Part shown: positions 1-6,560 of the stretch, piece by piece
How the letters are laid out: the number at the start of each line of letters is the position of its first letter
Numbering within the stretch: position 1 is the stretch's first letter
Assembly (NCBI GenBank): GCA_035304085.1
Contig: DATGQT010000269.1
Span: 1 to 21,036, forward strand
Length of the DNA: 21,036 bases
Direction: 5' to 3'
Source of the DNA: DATGQT01 sp035304085
Lineage (GTDB): Bacteria > Bacteroidota > Rhodothermia > Rhodothermales > Rubricoccaceae
Made by a program: the position numbers and the translations under genes
The notes under the pieces: model-generated
What the model was told of the DNA's origin: nothing
The model's database searches: none
What the model saw: only the letters and a program-made list of their open reading frames with translations

Positions 1-141
1 ATGCGCCAGCGCACGATGCTCTTCCGCGTGCTCAACGAGCGGCACCCCGTCGAGGCGATGCAGGCGCTCGTCAAGCAGATCCAGCGGAGCCCGACGAACG
101 TCCACCTCCTCAACGAGCTGATCCCGGAGCAGACCTACTGA
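1..141 (+). CDS. 3' end of an unrecognised protein (partial)
   Basis: An open frame runs from the window edge to TGA at 139-141 and gives a 46-residue C-terminus ending IPEQTY. Codons are GC3-rich like the surrounding genes, and a strong terminator-like palindrome follows 22 bases after the stop, so this looks like a genuine gene end. The ATG at position 1 is probably internal, because the real start lies outside the window. The visible piece is mostly helical in character (repeated L/V/Q/R, with VEAMQALVKQIQ) and has no motif I recognise. No function is proposed. Confidence 0.55.
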   Translation: MRQRTMLFRVLNERHPVEAMQALVKQIQRSPTNVHLLNELIPEQTY

Positions 142-163
142 CGGCCGCACTCGGGCTCCACCC

Positions 164-198
164 GTAGGGACATGGCGTGCCGTGTCCCTACATTTTTT
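164..198 (+). terminator. Palindrome copy 1 plus T-run, likely intrinsic terminator
   Basis: Positions 164-191 form a near-perfect 28-bp palindrome beginning GTAGGGACA and ending TGTCCCTAC. The two imperfect positions pair as G-U in RNA. It is followed by A and six Ts at 193-198. A GC-rich stem and a U-run just after a stop codon is the classic intrinsic terminator layout for the gene ending at 141. The same palindrome family recurs at 4902-4930 and 6511-6538, so it is also a dispersed repeat. Confidence 0.7.
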
Positions 199-259
199 CC
201 GAGGGGGTTAGATCGAGGCGTTCGCGCGTGTCTATACCCACGACACCCGCCGCCTCGCC

Positions 260-988
260 ATGCACGATCCCACCGCCGAGCCCGAGATCCAGTACGACTA
301 CGTCCCCCTCAACCGGCGCGACGAGGCCGAGCGCCCGCGCGAGAAGCTGCTGAAAGGGGGCCCCGCCGCCCTCTCCGACGCCGAGCTCATCGCGCTCATC
401 TTCGGGAGCGGCACGCGCGTCGGCGGGCGGAGCCTCTCGGCCGTCGAACTGGGGCAGGCGCTCCTTCGTGCCTACGGCTCGCTGGCCGCCCTCGCCCGGC
501 GCGACGCGAAAGTCCTCACGCGCACGGCCGGCGTCGGCCCGGCGAAGGCGGCGCAGCTGGCGGCGGCGTTCGAGATCGGCCGCCGCGTGGAGGCCGCCGG
601 GGAGGGCGAGCGGGTCCAGGTCCGCTCCCCGGCCGACGTGGCGGCGGCCTACGGCCCGCGCCTGCGCGACCTCAGGCGCGAGGTGTTCGTCGTCGTCCTC
701 CTCAACACGGCCAACGTCGTGATCGGGGACTTCACGATCTCGGAGGGGGGGCTGGCGGCGTCCATCGTCGAGCCGCGGGCGGTGTTCCAGCGGGCGATCC
801 TCGAGAACGCGGCGGCCATCGTGTGCCTGCACAACCACCCCTCGGGCAACCCCGAGCCGAGCCGGGAGGACGTCCAGGTCACGAAGCAGCTCGTCGAGGC
901 CGGCAAGCTGATGGGGGTGCCCGTCCACGACCACCTCATCATCGCCGGGCGCGGCTACACGTCGCTGGCCGAGCGGGGGCTGATGTGA
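260..988 (+). CDS. radC: RadC family JAB/MPN-domain protein
   Basis: This 242-residue protein matches the usual RadC (UPF0758) length and layout. The N-terminal region has the family-typical REKLL..G..ALSDAELIALIFGSGT (about residues 27-52). A helix-hairpin-helix stretch with TAGVGPAKAAQL lies near 89-100. The C-terminal JAB/JAMM domain carries HNHPSGNPEPS at 191-201 and Asp204, the metal-binding HxH...D pattern. RadC proteins were first linked to DNA repair, but their biochemical role is unsettled, and many copies sit in mobile DNA. The start is the ATG at 260, because the family N-terminus follows directly. The upstream frame stays open to 172 but does not look coding. TGA at 986-988 is two bases before an octamer-repeat array, so the gene directly borders the four-helix-bundle element. 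Confidence 0.93.
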   Translation: MHDPTAEPEIQYDYVPLNRRDEAERPREKLLKGGPAALSDAELIALIFGSGTRVGGRSLSAVELGQALLRAYGSLAALARRDAKVLTRTAGVGPAKAAQLAAAFEIGRRVEAAGEGERVQVRSPADVAAAYGPRLRDLRREVFVVVLLNTANVVIGDFTISEGGLAASIVEPRAVFQRAILENAAAIVCLHNHPSGNPEPSREDVQVTKQLVEAGKLMGVPVHDHLIIAGRGYTSLAERGLM

Positions 989-990
989 GT

Positions 991-1022
991 GCGCAGGCGT
1001 GCAGGAGCGCAAGCGCGCGGGC
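991..1022. repeat. Octamer array A, inverted relative to array B
   Basis: Four consecutive 8-bp units read GCGCAGGC, GTGCAGGA, GCGCAAGC and GCGCGGGC. Their reverse complement (GCYTGCGC/TCCTGCAC type) matches the units of array B at 1435-1486. In the best register 22 of 26 positions pair between the two arrays. The arrays are therefore inverted repeats that enclose the gene at 1051-1434. The array begins two bases after the radC stop. Confidence 0.8.
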
Positions 1023-1050
1023 AGAGGGAGCGATATAGCGATCAAGCGGT

Positions 1051-1434
1051 ATGGCGATCAGCGGAGTCAAGGGCTTGCTCGTGTTCCAGGCAGCCTACGG
1101 CGCCTCGATGGACATCTTCGCGTTGTCGAAGGGGTGGCCGAGGGAAGAGCGGTTCTCGCTGACGGACCAGATCCGGCGCTCGTCCCGCTCCGTGTGCAAG
1201 AACATGGGCGAGGCTTGGGCGAAGCGGCTCTACCCCAGCCACTTCGTGAGCAAGCTCTCCGATGCGCACAGCGAGGTCGAGGAGACGCTCATCTGGCTCG
1301 ACTTCGCTCGGGACGGCGGGTACTTGGAGGCGAAGGCGAGTGAGCGGCTGCAAGAGGCGTATGCGCCTGTAGTAGGTGGGCTGATCAAGATGATGCGCAA
1401 CCCCAGCCCCTGGTGTGGTCCTGCAAAGCGGTAG
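1051..1434 (+). CDS. Four-helix-bundle protein (23S rRNA IVS-protein family, TIGR02436/PF05635-like)
   Basis: This is a 127-residue protein, the usual size for the family. Diagnostic stretches are FALSKGWPREERFSLTDQIR (residues 23-42), then RSSRSVCKNMGEAWAKR and FVSKLSDAHSEVEETLIWLD. These correspond to the family pattern 'fP..E.f.LtdQirRas.Sv..NiaEa......f...l..A.gs..E...wl'. The proteins form pentameric four-helix bundles related to Avd of diversity-generating retroelements. Their cellular role is mostly unknown, and many are encoded inside hairpin-forming intervening sequences of 23S rRNA genes. Here the gene is solitary but enclosed by inverted octamer arrays whose inner edges lie 28 bases before the ATG and directly after TAG. 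The start is ATG 1051; GCGATCAAGCGG just upstream is echoed as GCGATCAGCGG over codons 2-5. The tail WCGPAKR may be repeat-influenced. Confidence 0.9.
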   Translation: MAISGVKGLLVFQAAYGASMDIFALSKGWPREERFSLTDQIRRSSRSVCKNMGEAWAKRLYPSHFVSKLSDAHSEVEETLIWLDFARDGGYLEAKASERLQEAYAPVVGGLIKMMRNPSPWCGPAKR

Positions 1435-1486
1435 CGCCTGCGCGCCTGCACTCCTGCGCGCCTGCACTCCTGCGCGCCTGCGCTCG
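1435..1486. repeat. Octamer array B
   Basis: Six and a half tandem 8-bp units start at the base after the four-helix-bundle stop codon: CGCCTGCG, CGCCTGCA, CTCCTGCG, CGCCTGCA, CTCCTGCG, CGCCTGCG, then CTCG. The array is inverted relative to array A (991-1022), and the unit is almost the same as that of array C (18241-18304). It is open in frame into the glycyl-tRNA synthetase gene, which could mislead start-site calling. Confidence 0.85.
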
Positions 1487-1511
1487 TTTTCGCCACGGCT
1501 TAGCGGTCGGA

Positions 1512-1548
1512 CACGGAGCGGCGGCCGTTCCTTTCGGCTCCCTCCGTG
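1512..1548 (+). other. Possible leader hairpin before glycyl-tRNA synthetase
   Basis: CACGGAG at 1512-1518 is complementary to CTCCGTG at 1542-1548, with further partial pairing inside the loop (GGAGC with GCTCC). It ends 16 bases before the ATG at 1565. No T-box specifier or antiterminator elements are recognisable, so a regulatory role is only a possibility. Confidence 0.3.
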
Positions 1549-1564
1549 CCCACGCCCCTCCGTC

Positions 1565-3013
1565 ATGGCCGACCTCGACACCCTCGTCTCCCTCGCCAAG
1601 CGCCGCGGCTTCCTCTTCCCATCCTCCGAGATCTACGGCGGCCTCGGCGCCGTCTACGACTACGGCCCGCTCGGCGTCGAGCTCAAGCGGAAGGTGCAGG
1701 ACCGGTGGTGGCGCGCGATGGTCTACGAGCACGACAACGTCGAGGGCATCGACGCCGCCATCCTCATGCACCCGACGGTGTGGAAGGCGAGCGGGCACGT
1801 GGACGCCTTCAACGACCCGATGATCGACGACCGCGCGTCGAAGAAGCGCTACCGCGCCGACCAGCTCATCGAGGGCCACATCGCGCGGCTGGAGAAGGAC
1901 GGGAAGGCGGAGCGCGCCGCGGCCGTCTACGAGCGGTTCGTCGCCGCCCTCAACGCCGAGGATCCCACGGGCCCCCTCTACGAGCTCATCCTCGCCGAGG
2001 AGATAAAGAGCCCGGACTCCGGCGCGTTCGACTGGACGCCCGTCCGCCAGTTCAACCTCATGTTCGAGACGCGCGTCGGCGCCGTGGCCGGGGAGGACGA
2101 CCGGATCTACCTCCGGCCCGAGACGGCGCAGGGCATCTTCGTCCACTTCCACGACGTCCGCGAGACGGCCCGCCAGGCCGTCCCCTTCGGCATCGCCCAG
2201 ATCGGGAAGGCGTTCCGCAACGAGGTCGTCGCCCGCCAGTTCATCTTCCGGATGCGGGAGTTCGAGCAGATGGAGATGCAGTACTTCGTCAAGCCCGGCA
2301 CGCAGCGGGAGGCCTACGAGGCGTGGGCCGAGAAGCGGCTCGCCTGGCACGTCGGCAACGGCGTGCGGCCGGAGCACCTCCGCTGGCACCAGCACGAGAA
2401 GCTCGCCCACTACGCCGACGCCGCCCAGGACATCCAGTACCGGTTCCCTTTCGGGTGGAACGAGGTCGAGGGCATCCACAGCCGGACCGACTACGACCTC
2501 CGCCGGCACCAGGAGTACAGCGGGAAGAAGATGGAGTACTTCGACCCCCAGACGCAGGAGCGCTACATCCCCTACGTCGTCGAGACCTCCGCCGGGCTGG
2601 ACCGGACGATCCTCATGCTCCTCGCCGACGCCTTCCACGAGGAGCAGGTCGGCGAGGGCGACAAGGCGGAGACCCGCTCCGTGCTCCGCTTCCACCCGGC
2701 GCTCGCGCCCTACACCGCCGCCGTCTTCCCCCTCGTCAAGAAGGACGGGATGCCCGAGCGCGCCCACGCCATCGAGGCCGACCTGAGGAAGCAGTTCAAC
2801 GTGTTCTACGACGAGAAGGGCGCCGTCGGCCGGCGCTACCGGCGGCAGGACGAGGTCGGCACTCCGTTCTGCATCACCGTCGACGGGCAGACGCTGGAGG
2901 ACGGCACCGTCACCGTGCGCGACCGGGACTCGATGCAGCAGGACCGGATCGAGGCGGCCAACGTCCGCCGCTACGTCGAGGACCGGATCGAGGGCTGGGC
3001 GCCGGCGCCGTGA
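1565..3013 (+). CDS. glyS: Glycyl-tRNA synthetase, dimeric class II type
   Basis: The 482-residue enzyme charges tRNA-Gly with glycine in the cytoplasm. It is the single-chain (alpha-2) bacterial/archaeal-eukaryotic type and not the split GlyQ/GlyS type. Visible landmarks include GFLFPSSEIYGGLGAVYDYG (residues 15-34), RPETAQGIF (184-192), class II motif 2 FRNE (217-220) followed by FIFRMREFEQME, and motif 3 SAGLDRT (342-348). An anticodon-binding domain runs from about residue 385 to the end. ATG 1565 is chosen because the conserved N-terminus begins within a few residues. The in-frame extension back to 1415 reads through octamer array B and is not family-like. It sits downstream of the four-helix-bundle element with a leader of about 130 bases and probably has its own promoter, though none is convincing by eye. 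Confidence 0.96.
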   Translation: MADLDTLVSLAKRRGFLFPSSEIYGGLGAVYDYGPLGVELKRKVQDRWWRAMVYEHDNVEGIDAAILMHPTVWKASGHVDAFNDPMIDDRASKKRYRADQLIEGHIARLEKDGKAERAAAVYERFVAALNAEDPTGPLYELILAEEIKSPDSGAFDWTPVRQFNLMFETRVGAVAGEDDRIYLRPETAQGIFVHFHDVRETARQAVPFGIAQIGKAFRNEVVARQFIFRMREFEQMEMQYFVKPGTQREAYEAWAEKRLAWHVGNGVRPEHLRWHQHEKLAHYADAAQDIQYRFPFGWNEVEGIHSRTDYDLRRHQEYSGKKMEYFDPQTQERYIPYVVETSAGLDRTILMLLADAFHEEQVGEGDKAETRSVLRFHPALAPYTAAVFPLVKKDGMPERAHAIEADLRKQFNVFYDEKGAVGRRYRRQDEVGTPFCITVDGQTLEDGTVTVRDRDSMQQDRIEAANVRRYVEDRIEGWAPAP

Positions 3014-3166
3014 CCGGGGCTGCCGGGAACGGGGGAGTAACCGCAGGGGGGCTCAAACGTCCGTCCCGGGGCCAGCCGGGGCGCGCGATACCTCCGCGCC
3101 CGGCCGCGCGGCTTATCGCACGGACCCCTCTACCGATACCGCCCCCATCCACCACAGCGTACGGCC

Positions 3167-3961
3167 ATGAAGCTCCTCCGTCTCCTGCCCGCCCTCCTGC
3201 TCCTCGCCCTCGTCGGCTGCGACGAGGCCGACCCCGGCGACCCCAGCGACGGCACCCCCCCGCCCGTCATCGCGCCGTCGGCCTTCGCCTTCGACAGCTC
3301 CCTCGTGGCGGGCGGCCAGAACGCGCGCGGCGCCTTCGGACAGAACTGGCTCAACGCCTACACCCGCGTCGTGATCGTCTCGGGCGCCGTCGGCGTCCAC
3401 CTCTTCACCCCGGCGCTCGTCACGGCGGCGGCGGTGCAGGCGGACCCCTACGTCGAGGACGGGACGTGGATCTGGGAGAACACGATGACCATCAACACGA
3501 GCGAGGTCACGTTCCGCCTCGAAGGGACGCCCGACGGCACCGAGATCGCGTGGCGCATGCTCATCTCGTCCGACGACCTCAACAGCGAGTCCTACGACGC
3601 CTTCGAGCTCTACGACGCCACCACGACGCTCGACGGGAAGTCCGGCACCTGGCGGCTCTACTACAAGATCGACGGCGTGCGCACCGAGGTGCTCGACGCC
3701 GAGTTCGACGTGACGAGCGAGGCCGTGCGCGAGATCACGTTCATCGTGCCGGAGACGATCCCCGACGCCGGCAGCTCCACCGTCCACTACGCCGCCGACG
3801 GCGACGCCCGCCTCTTCGACTGGCACCAGGAGCCCGAGGACTTCGACCACCTCATCGAGTGGGACGAGGAGACGAAGGCGGGCTCCATCACGGCCACGAA
3901 CTACCTCGACGGGGAGCGGTACTGCTGGGACGAGAACCTGGAGGACGTCGCCTGCGAGTGA
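3167..3961 (+). CDS. Predicted lipoprotein of unknown function
   Basis: The 264-residue protein starts with a textbook lipoprotein signal: MKLLRLLPALLLLALVGC, with lipobox LVGC and the lipidated Cys at 18. A short acidic Asp/Pro-rich linker (about 19-35) follows. The mature domain alternates polar and hydrophobic residues and is rich in T, V, D and E, which suggests a beta-rich periplasmic or surface domain. Two further cysteines lie at the very C-terminus (C253, C263), so a terminal disulfide is possible. I do not recognise the family. It stands alone, with about 150 bases of non-coding DNA before it and a perfect 28-bp palindrome after it, so it is probably monocistronic. Start ATG 3167 is fixed by the signal peptide. 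Confidence 0.8.
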   Translation: MKLLRLLPALLLLALVGCDEADPGDPSDGTPPPVIAPSAFAFDSSLVAGGQNARGAFGQNWLNAYTRVVIVSGAVGVHLFTPALVTAAAVQADPYVEDGTWIWENTMTINTSEVTFRLEGTPDGTEIAWRMLISSDDLNSESYDAFELYDATTTLDGKSGTWRLYYKIDGVRTEVLDAEFDVTSEAVREITFIVPETIPDAGSSTVHYAADGDARLFDWHQEPEDFDHLIEWDEETKAGSITATNYLDGERYCWDENLEDVACE

Positions 3962-3984
3962 CCCCTCACTCCGTCGGATCTCCT

Positions 3985-4012
3985 GCGGGGGCGGCCGGCC
4001 GGCCGCCCCCGC
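3985..4012. terminator. Perfect 28-bp GC palindrome, likely terminator between convergent genes
   Basis: The sequence starts GCGGGGGCGGCC and is exactly self-complementary over 28 bases. It sits between the lipoprotein stop (3959-3961, + strand) and the end of the leftward unit (stop at 4019-4021 or 4101-4103). A short TTT follows on the + strand at 4016-4018. Location and symmetry fit a bidirectional terminator. It is unrelated in sequence to the GTAGGG palindrome family. Confidence 0.65.
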
Positions 4013-4018
4013 GCCGTT

Positions 4019-4102
4019 TCAGGTCTCGGCCATCTCCTCAGAAAGCCGCGCGAACACGTCGTCGGGGAGGTCGAGCGCGGCGGCGGCAGCGCCCGGCGGC
4101 TC
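4019..4102 (-). other. Out-of-frame coding-like tail after the BtuF-like gene
   Basis: Read on the minus strand from 4102 in another frame from the upstream gene, this stretch gives EPPGAAAAALDLPDDVF, then ARLSEEMAET and TGA at 4021-4019. The third codon positions are almost all G or C, as in real genes here, and the tail is acidic and helix-like. The terminator palindrome lies seven bases beyond this second stop. There is no convincing start codon of its own. It may be a former or alternative C-terminus of the upstream gene separated by a one-base indel, or chance. Confidence 0.35.
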
Positions 4103-4895
4103 AGGCGACCACCAGGCGGTCCCGGAGCGCCTGCAGGTAGGGCGGTGCGAGGCGCATCCGGCTACCGTACCACGAGAACGGCTCGCCGTCCACGAGCACG
4201 GCCGGCACGCCCGTCGCCGCCTCCAGCTCGGCTGCGTGCGCTTCCTTGAACGGGTACGGCTCCGACGACAGTAGCAGCACGTCCGGCCGCGCGGCGGCGA
4301 CCTCTTCGGGCGTCACCCCGGGGTAGCGCGTCCGCTCGCCGAAGACGTTGGCGAGCCCGGCCCGCCGCATCACGTCGTGGATGAACGTGTCGCCGCCTGT
4401 GGTCATCCAGGGGCGGCGCCAGATGAAGTAGGCCGCGCGCACCGGCTCGGCCGCGCCGAGCGCGTCGAAGCCGGCCTCGATCTCGCCGGCCAGCGCCTCC
4501 GCCCGTGCGGCACGGTCCACGAGCCGCCCCACGGAGCGGATCATCGCGAGGGCGTCGTCCACCGTCGCCACGTCCGTCACGTAGACGGGCGCGCCGGAAG
4601 CGGCGACGGCCTCGACCTGGGCACGCTCGTTCTCCTCGCGGTTGGCGAGGACGAGGTCGGGCCGGAGCGCCGCGAGCCGGTCGAGCCGGAGGTTCTTCGT
4701 CCCGCCGACGATCTGCTTGCGCGCCTTCCAGCCCCCGGGGTGGACGCAGAACCGCGTGAGCCCGACGACCTCCTCGTCCAGCCCCAGGGCGGCCAGCAGC
4801 TCGGTCTGGCTGGGGACGAGCGAGACGATCCGGCGCGGAGGCCGGTCGAGGACGACCGGGCGGCCGAGGGCGTCGGTGGTTTCGAGGAAGGGCAT
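4101..4895 (-). CDS. BtuF/TroA-superfamily helical-backbone metal or cobalamin receptor, no signal peptide
   Basis: The 264-residue protein has the class III periplasmic-binding fold pattern. RRIVSLVPSQTELLAALGL at 21-39 is the family hallmark, followed by VVGLTRFCVHP, IVGGTK (62-67), LRPDLVLANREEN (77-89) and a long backbone helix near 110-150. The second lobe carries WRRPWMTTGGDTFIHDVMRRAG (159-180) and FSWYGSRM (240-247). Relatives bind cobalamin, heme or iron-siderophore for ABC importers. Here the N-terminus MPFLETTDALGRPV shows no signal peptide or lipobox and no permease or ATPase is adjacent, so the protein is either cytosolic or served from elsewhere. The start ATG 4895 lies six bases from a copy of the GTAGGG palindrome. 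Ligand is uncertain. A coding-like tail follows the stop in another frame. Confidence 0.85.
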   Translation of the reverse strand: MPFLETTDALGRPVVLDRPPRRIVSLVPSQTELLAALGLDEEVVGLTRFCVHPGGWKARKQIVGGTKNLRLDRLAALRPDLVLANREENERAQVEAVAASGAPVYVTDVATVDDALAMIRSVGRLVDRAARAEALAGEIEAGFDALGAAEPVRAAYFIWRRPWMTTGGDTFIHDVMRRAGLANVFGERTRYPGVTPEEVAAARPDVLLLSSEPYPFKEAHAAELEAATGVPAVLVDGEPFSWYGSRMRLAPPYLQALRDRLVVA

Positions 4896-4901
4896 GGCGC
4901 G

Positions 4902-4930
4902 GTAGGAGACGCGGCGCGCCGTATCCCTAC
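4902..4930. repeat. GTAGGG palindrome copy 2 (supplies the mpl stop)
   Basis: On the minus strand these 29 bases begin GTAGGGATACGGCGCGCCG, matching the first 19 bases of copies 1 and 3 except at their variable positions. The other arm is degenerate (GTAGGAGACG on the + strand), with one extra base. Bases 4927-4929 are the TAG stop of mpl, and the element ends just before the start of the BtuF-like gene. No T-run follows on either strand. Confidence 0.7.
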
Positions 4931-6438
4931 GGGGTGACGGGAGCGTTCTCGCGTTCGCGGAGTGCCGCCAGCAGCTTGCCCACGAGGCCGTCGAAGGAGC
5001 CGTTGCTCATGACGAGGACGAGGTCGCCGGGGCGGAGCGTGTCGAGGAGGGGGCCGAGGAGTTCGGCGGCGCCGGGGTGGGCGCTGGCGGGGACGCCCCG
5101 CGCCGCGACGCGGGCGGCCACGGCCTCGGGGTCGAGGAAGTCGGCCGCGTCGTCGTTGTGGCGGAGTGGGGGCGTCGAGAGGAAGACGCGGTCGGCGGCG
5201 TCGAAGGCCTCGCCGTAGCGGGCCTCGAAGACCTTCCGCCGGCTAGAGTTGCTCCGCGGCTCGAAGACGGCGACGAGGCGGCCGGATCGCAGGCGATCCC
5301 GCCACCGCTCGCGCACGCCCTCCACCGTCCCCGCCACCGCCGTCGGGTGGTGCGCGAAGTCGTCCACGACGAGGACGCCGGCGGCCTCGCCGGCCACCTC
5401 CTGCCGCCGCCGCATCCCGCGGAACGTGGCGAGCCCGCCGGCGATGGCCTCGAAGCCGAGGCCCTCGTCGAGGGCGAGGGCGCAGGCGGCGAGCGCGTTG
5501 AGGACGTTGTAGCGCCCGCCGAGGGGGAGGAACACCTCGCCGAGCGCCTCGCCGCCCTGGACGAGCGTGAAGCGCTGGCCGCCCTCGCCCGCGCGGAGGT
5601 CGCGCGCGGACACGGAGTCGTCGTGGCCTTCGAGGCCGTAGAAGTGGACGCGCCCGCCGCTGTGGGCGGCGAGGGCGCGGACCTCCGGGTCGTCGCCGTG
5701 GAGGGCGAGGAGGCCGCCTTCGGAGACGAGCCCGGCGAAGGTGACGAACGCCTCGCGGTAGTCGTCCCAGTCGGCGTAGATGTCGGCGTGGTCGAACTCC
5801 ATGCTCGTCACGACGGCGCTGGTGGGCCGGTAGTGGAGCATCTTCGGCCGCTTGTCGAAGTAGGCCGCGTCGTATTCGTCGCCCTCGACGATGAAGTGGG
5901 GGCCGGAGCCCACGGCGGCCGTCGCGCCGAGGCCGGCCAGCACGCCGCCGACGAGGAAGCCGGGGTCGAGGCCGGCCTCGCGGAAGACGTGGACGAGCAT
6001 GCCCGTCGTGGTCGTCTTGCCGTGGGTGCCGGCGACGACGAGGCTCCGGCGGCCCCGCAGGAAGAAGTGGGCGAGGGCCTCGGGGAAGGAGAGCTGCACG
6101 AGCCCGCGCTCCCGCGCGTAGGTCGCCTCCGGGTGCGTCGGCACCGCCGCGTTGCCGACGACGACGAGGTCGGGCCGCGCCCGCGCGAGGTTCTCGGCCG
6201 AGAACCCCTCGTCGACGGGGATGCCGGCCTCGGCGAGGCGCGTGCTCATGGGCGGGTAGGCCGCCTCGTCGGAGCCGCGGACGGCGTAGCCGGCCTGGAC
6301 CAGCAACTCGGCCAGCGCGCCCATCCCCTTCCCGCAGATGCCCACGAGGTAGACCGACTTCACCGCTGAGGGATCGGGCGGCGGGGGCCGGTCGAAGATG
6401 CGGAGGTGGGCGTCGGGGAAGTCTTCGAGGTGGCGCAT
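4927..6438 (-). CDS. mpl: UDP-N-acetylmuramate:L-alanyl-gamma-D-glutamyl-meso-diaminopimelate ligase
   Basis: The 503-residue Mur-family ligase reattaches the recycled tripeptide L-Ala-gamma-D-Glu-meso-DAP to UDP-MurNAc, using ATP in the cytoplasm. It has the N-terminal Rossmann-type domain with GICGKGMGALAELL (33-46), the ATP P-loop GTHGKTTTT (137-145), the central EGDEYDAAYFDKRPK (185-199) and EFDHADIY, and the C-terminal DDFAHHPTAV (359-368) and FEPRSNSSRRKVF. The DEYD and HHPT patterns and the length near 500 separate Mpl from MurC. ATG 6438 is followed directly by family-like sequence. Upstream on the minus strand TTAGATT at 6472-6466 could be a -10-like element, which is weak evidence. 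The TAG stop is provided by palindrome copy 2, and the BtuF-like gene follows 31 bases later, so the two may be cotranscribed. Confidence 0.93.
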   Translation of the reverse strand: MRHLEDFPDAHLRIFDRPPPPDPSAVKSVYLVGICGKGMGALAELLVQAGYAVRGSDEAAYPPMSTRLAEAGIPVDEGFSAENLARARPDLVVVGNAAVPTHPEATYARERGLVQLSFPEALAHFFLRGRRSLVVAGTHGKTTTTGMLVHVFREAGLDPGFLVGGVLAGLGATAAVGSGPHFIVEGDEYDAAYFDKRPKMLHYRPTSAVVTSMEFDHADIYADWDDYREAFVTFAGLVSEGGLLALHGDDPEVRALAAHSGGRVHFYGLEGHDDSVSARDLRAGEGGQRFTLVQGGEALGEVFLPLGGRYNVLNALAACALALDEGLGFEAIAGGLATFRGMRRRQEVAGEAAGVLVVDDFAHHPTAVAGTVEGVRERWRDRLRSGRLVAVFEPRSNSSRRKVFEARYGEAFDAADRVFLSTPPLRHNDDAADFLDPEAVAARVAARGVPASAHPGAAELLGPLLDTLRPGDLVLVMSNGSFDGLVGKLLAALRERENAPVTP

Positions 6439-6510
6439 GGGGGACGGACGAGGGGCGGGACGCGCAATCTAACGAGGCGGCTCCCTCGCCCGCGCAGCCC
6501 TGGAAAACAC

Positions 6511-6538
6511 GTAGGGGCACGGCGCGCCGTGCCCCTAC
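6511..6538. repeat. GTAGGG palindrome copy 3, probable terminator of the efflux operon
   Basis: A perfect 28-bp palindrome begins GTAGGGGCACGG. It lies 22 bases beyond the RND pump stop codon on the minus strand and is followed there by GTGTTTTCC, a short T-run, so it probably ends the efflux operon transcript. It also lies about 70 bases upstream of mpl. It is the most symmetric of the three family members. Confidence 0.75.
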
Positions 6539-6560
6539 AGGATGGATCTCGCCGATTCGT

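Noticed and set aside
1051..1434. Avd of a diversity-generating retroelement
   Set aside because: No reverse transcriptase, template repeat or variable repeat was seen in the window; only the shared four-helix-bundle family relation remains.
991..1486. Possible CRISPR array made of the octamer repeats
   Set aside because: The units are contiguous 8-mers without spacers, and no cas genes are present.
1512..1548. T-box riboswitch upstream of glycyl-tRNA synthetase
   Set aside because: The leader is too short and no conserved T-box sequence or specifier loop is recognisable; only a short hairpin is present.
1546..4140. Long plus-strand frame overlapping glyS and the lipoprotein gene
   Set aside because: It is Arg/Pro/Gly-rich nonsense in a different frame from two genes with clear motifs.
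208..6472. TTAGAT words upstream of radC (about 208-213) and mpl (6466-6472 on the minus strand) as a shared -10 element
   Set aside because: Only two examples, without matching upstream elements; too weak to annotate.
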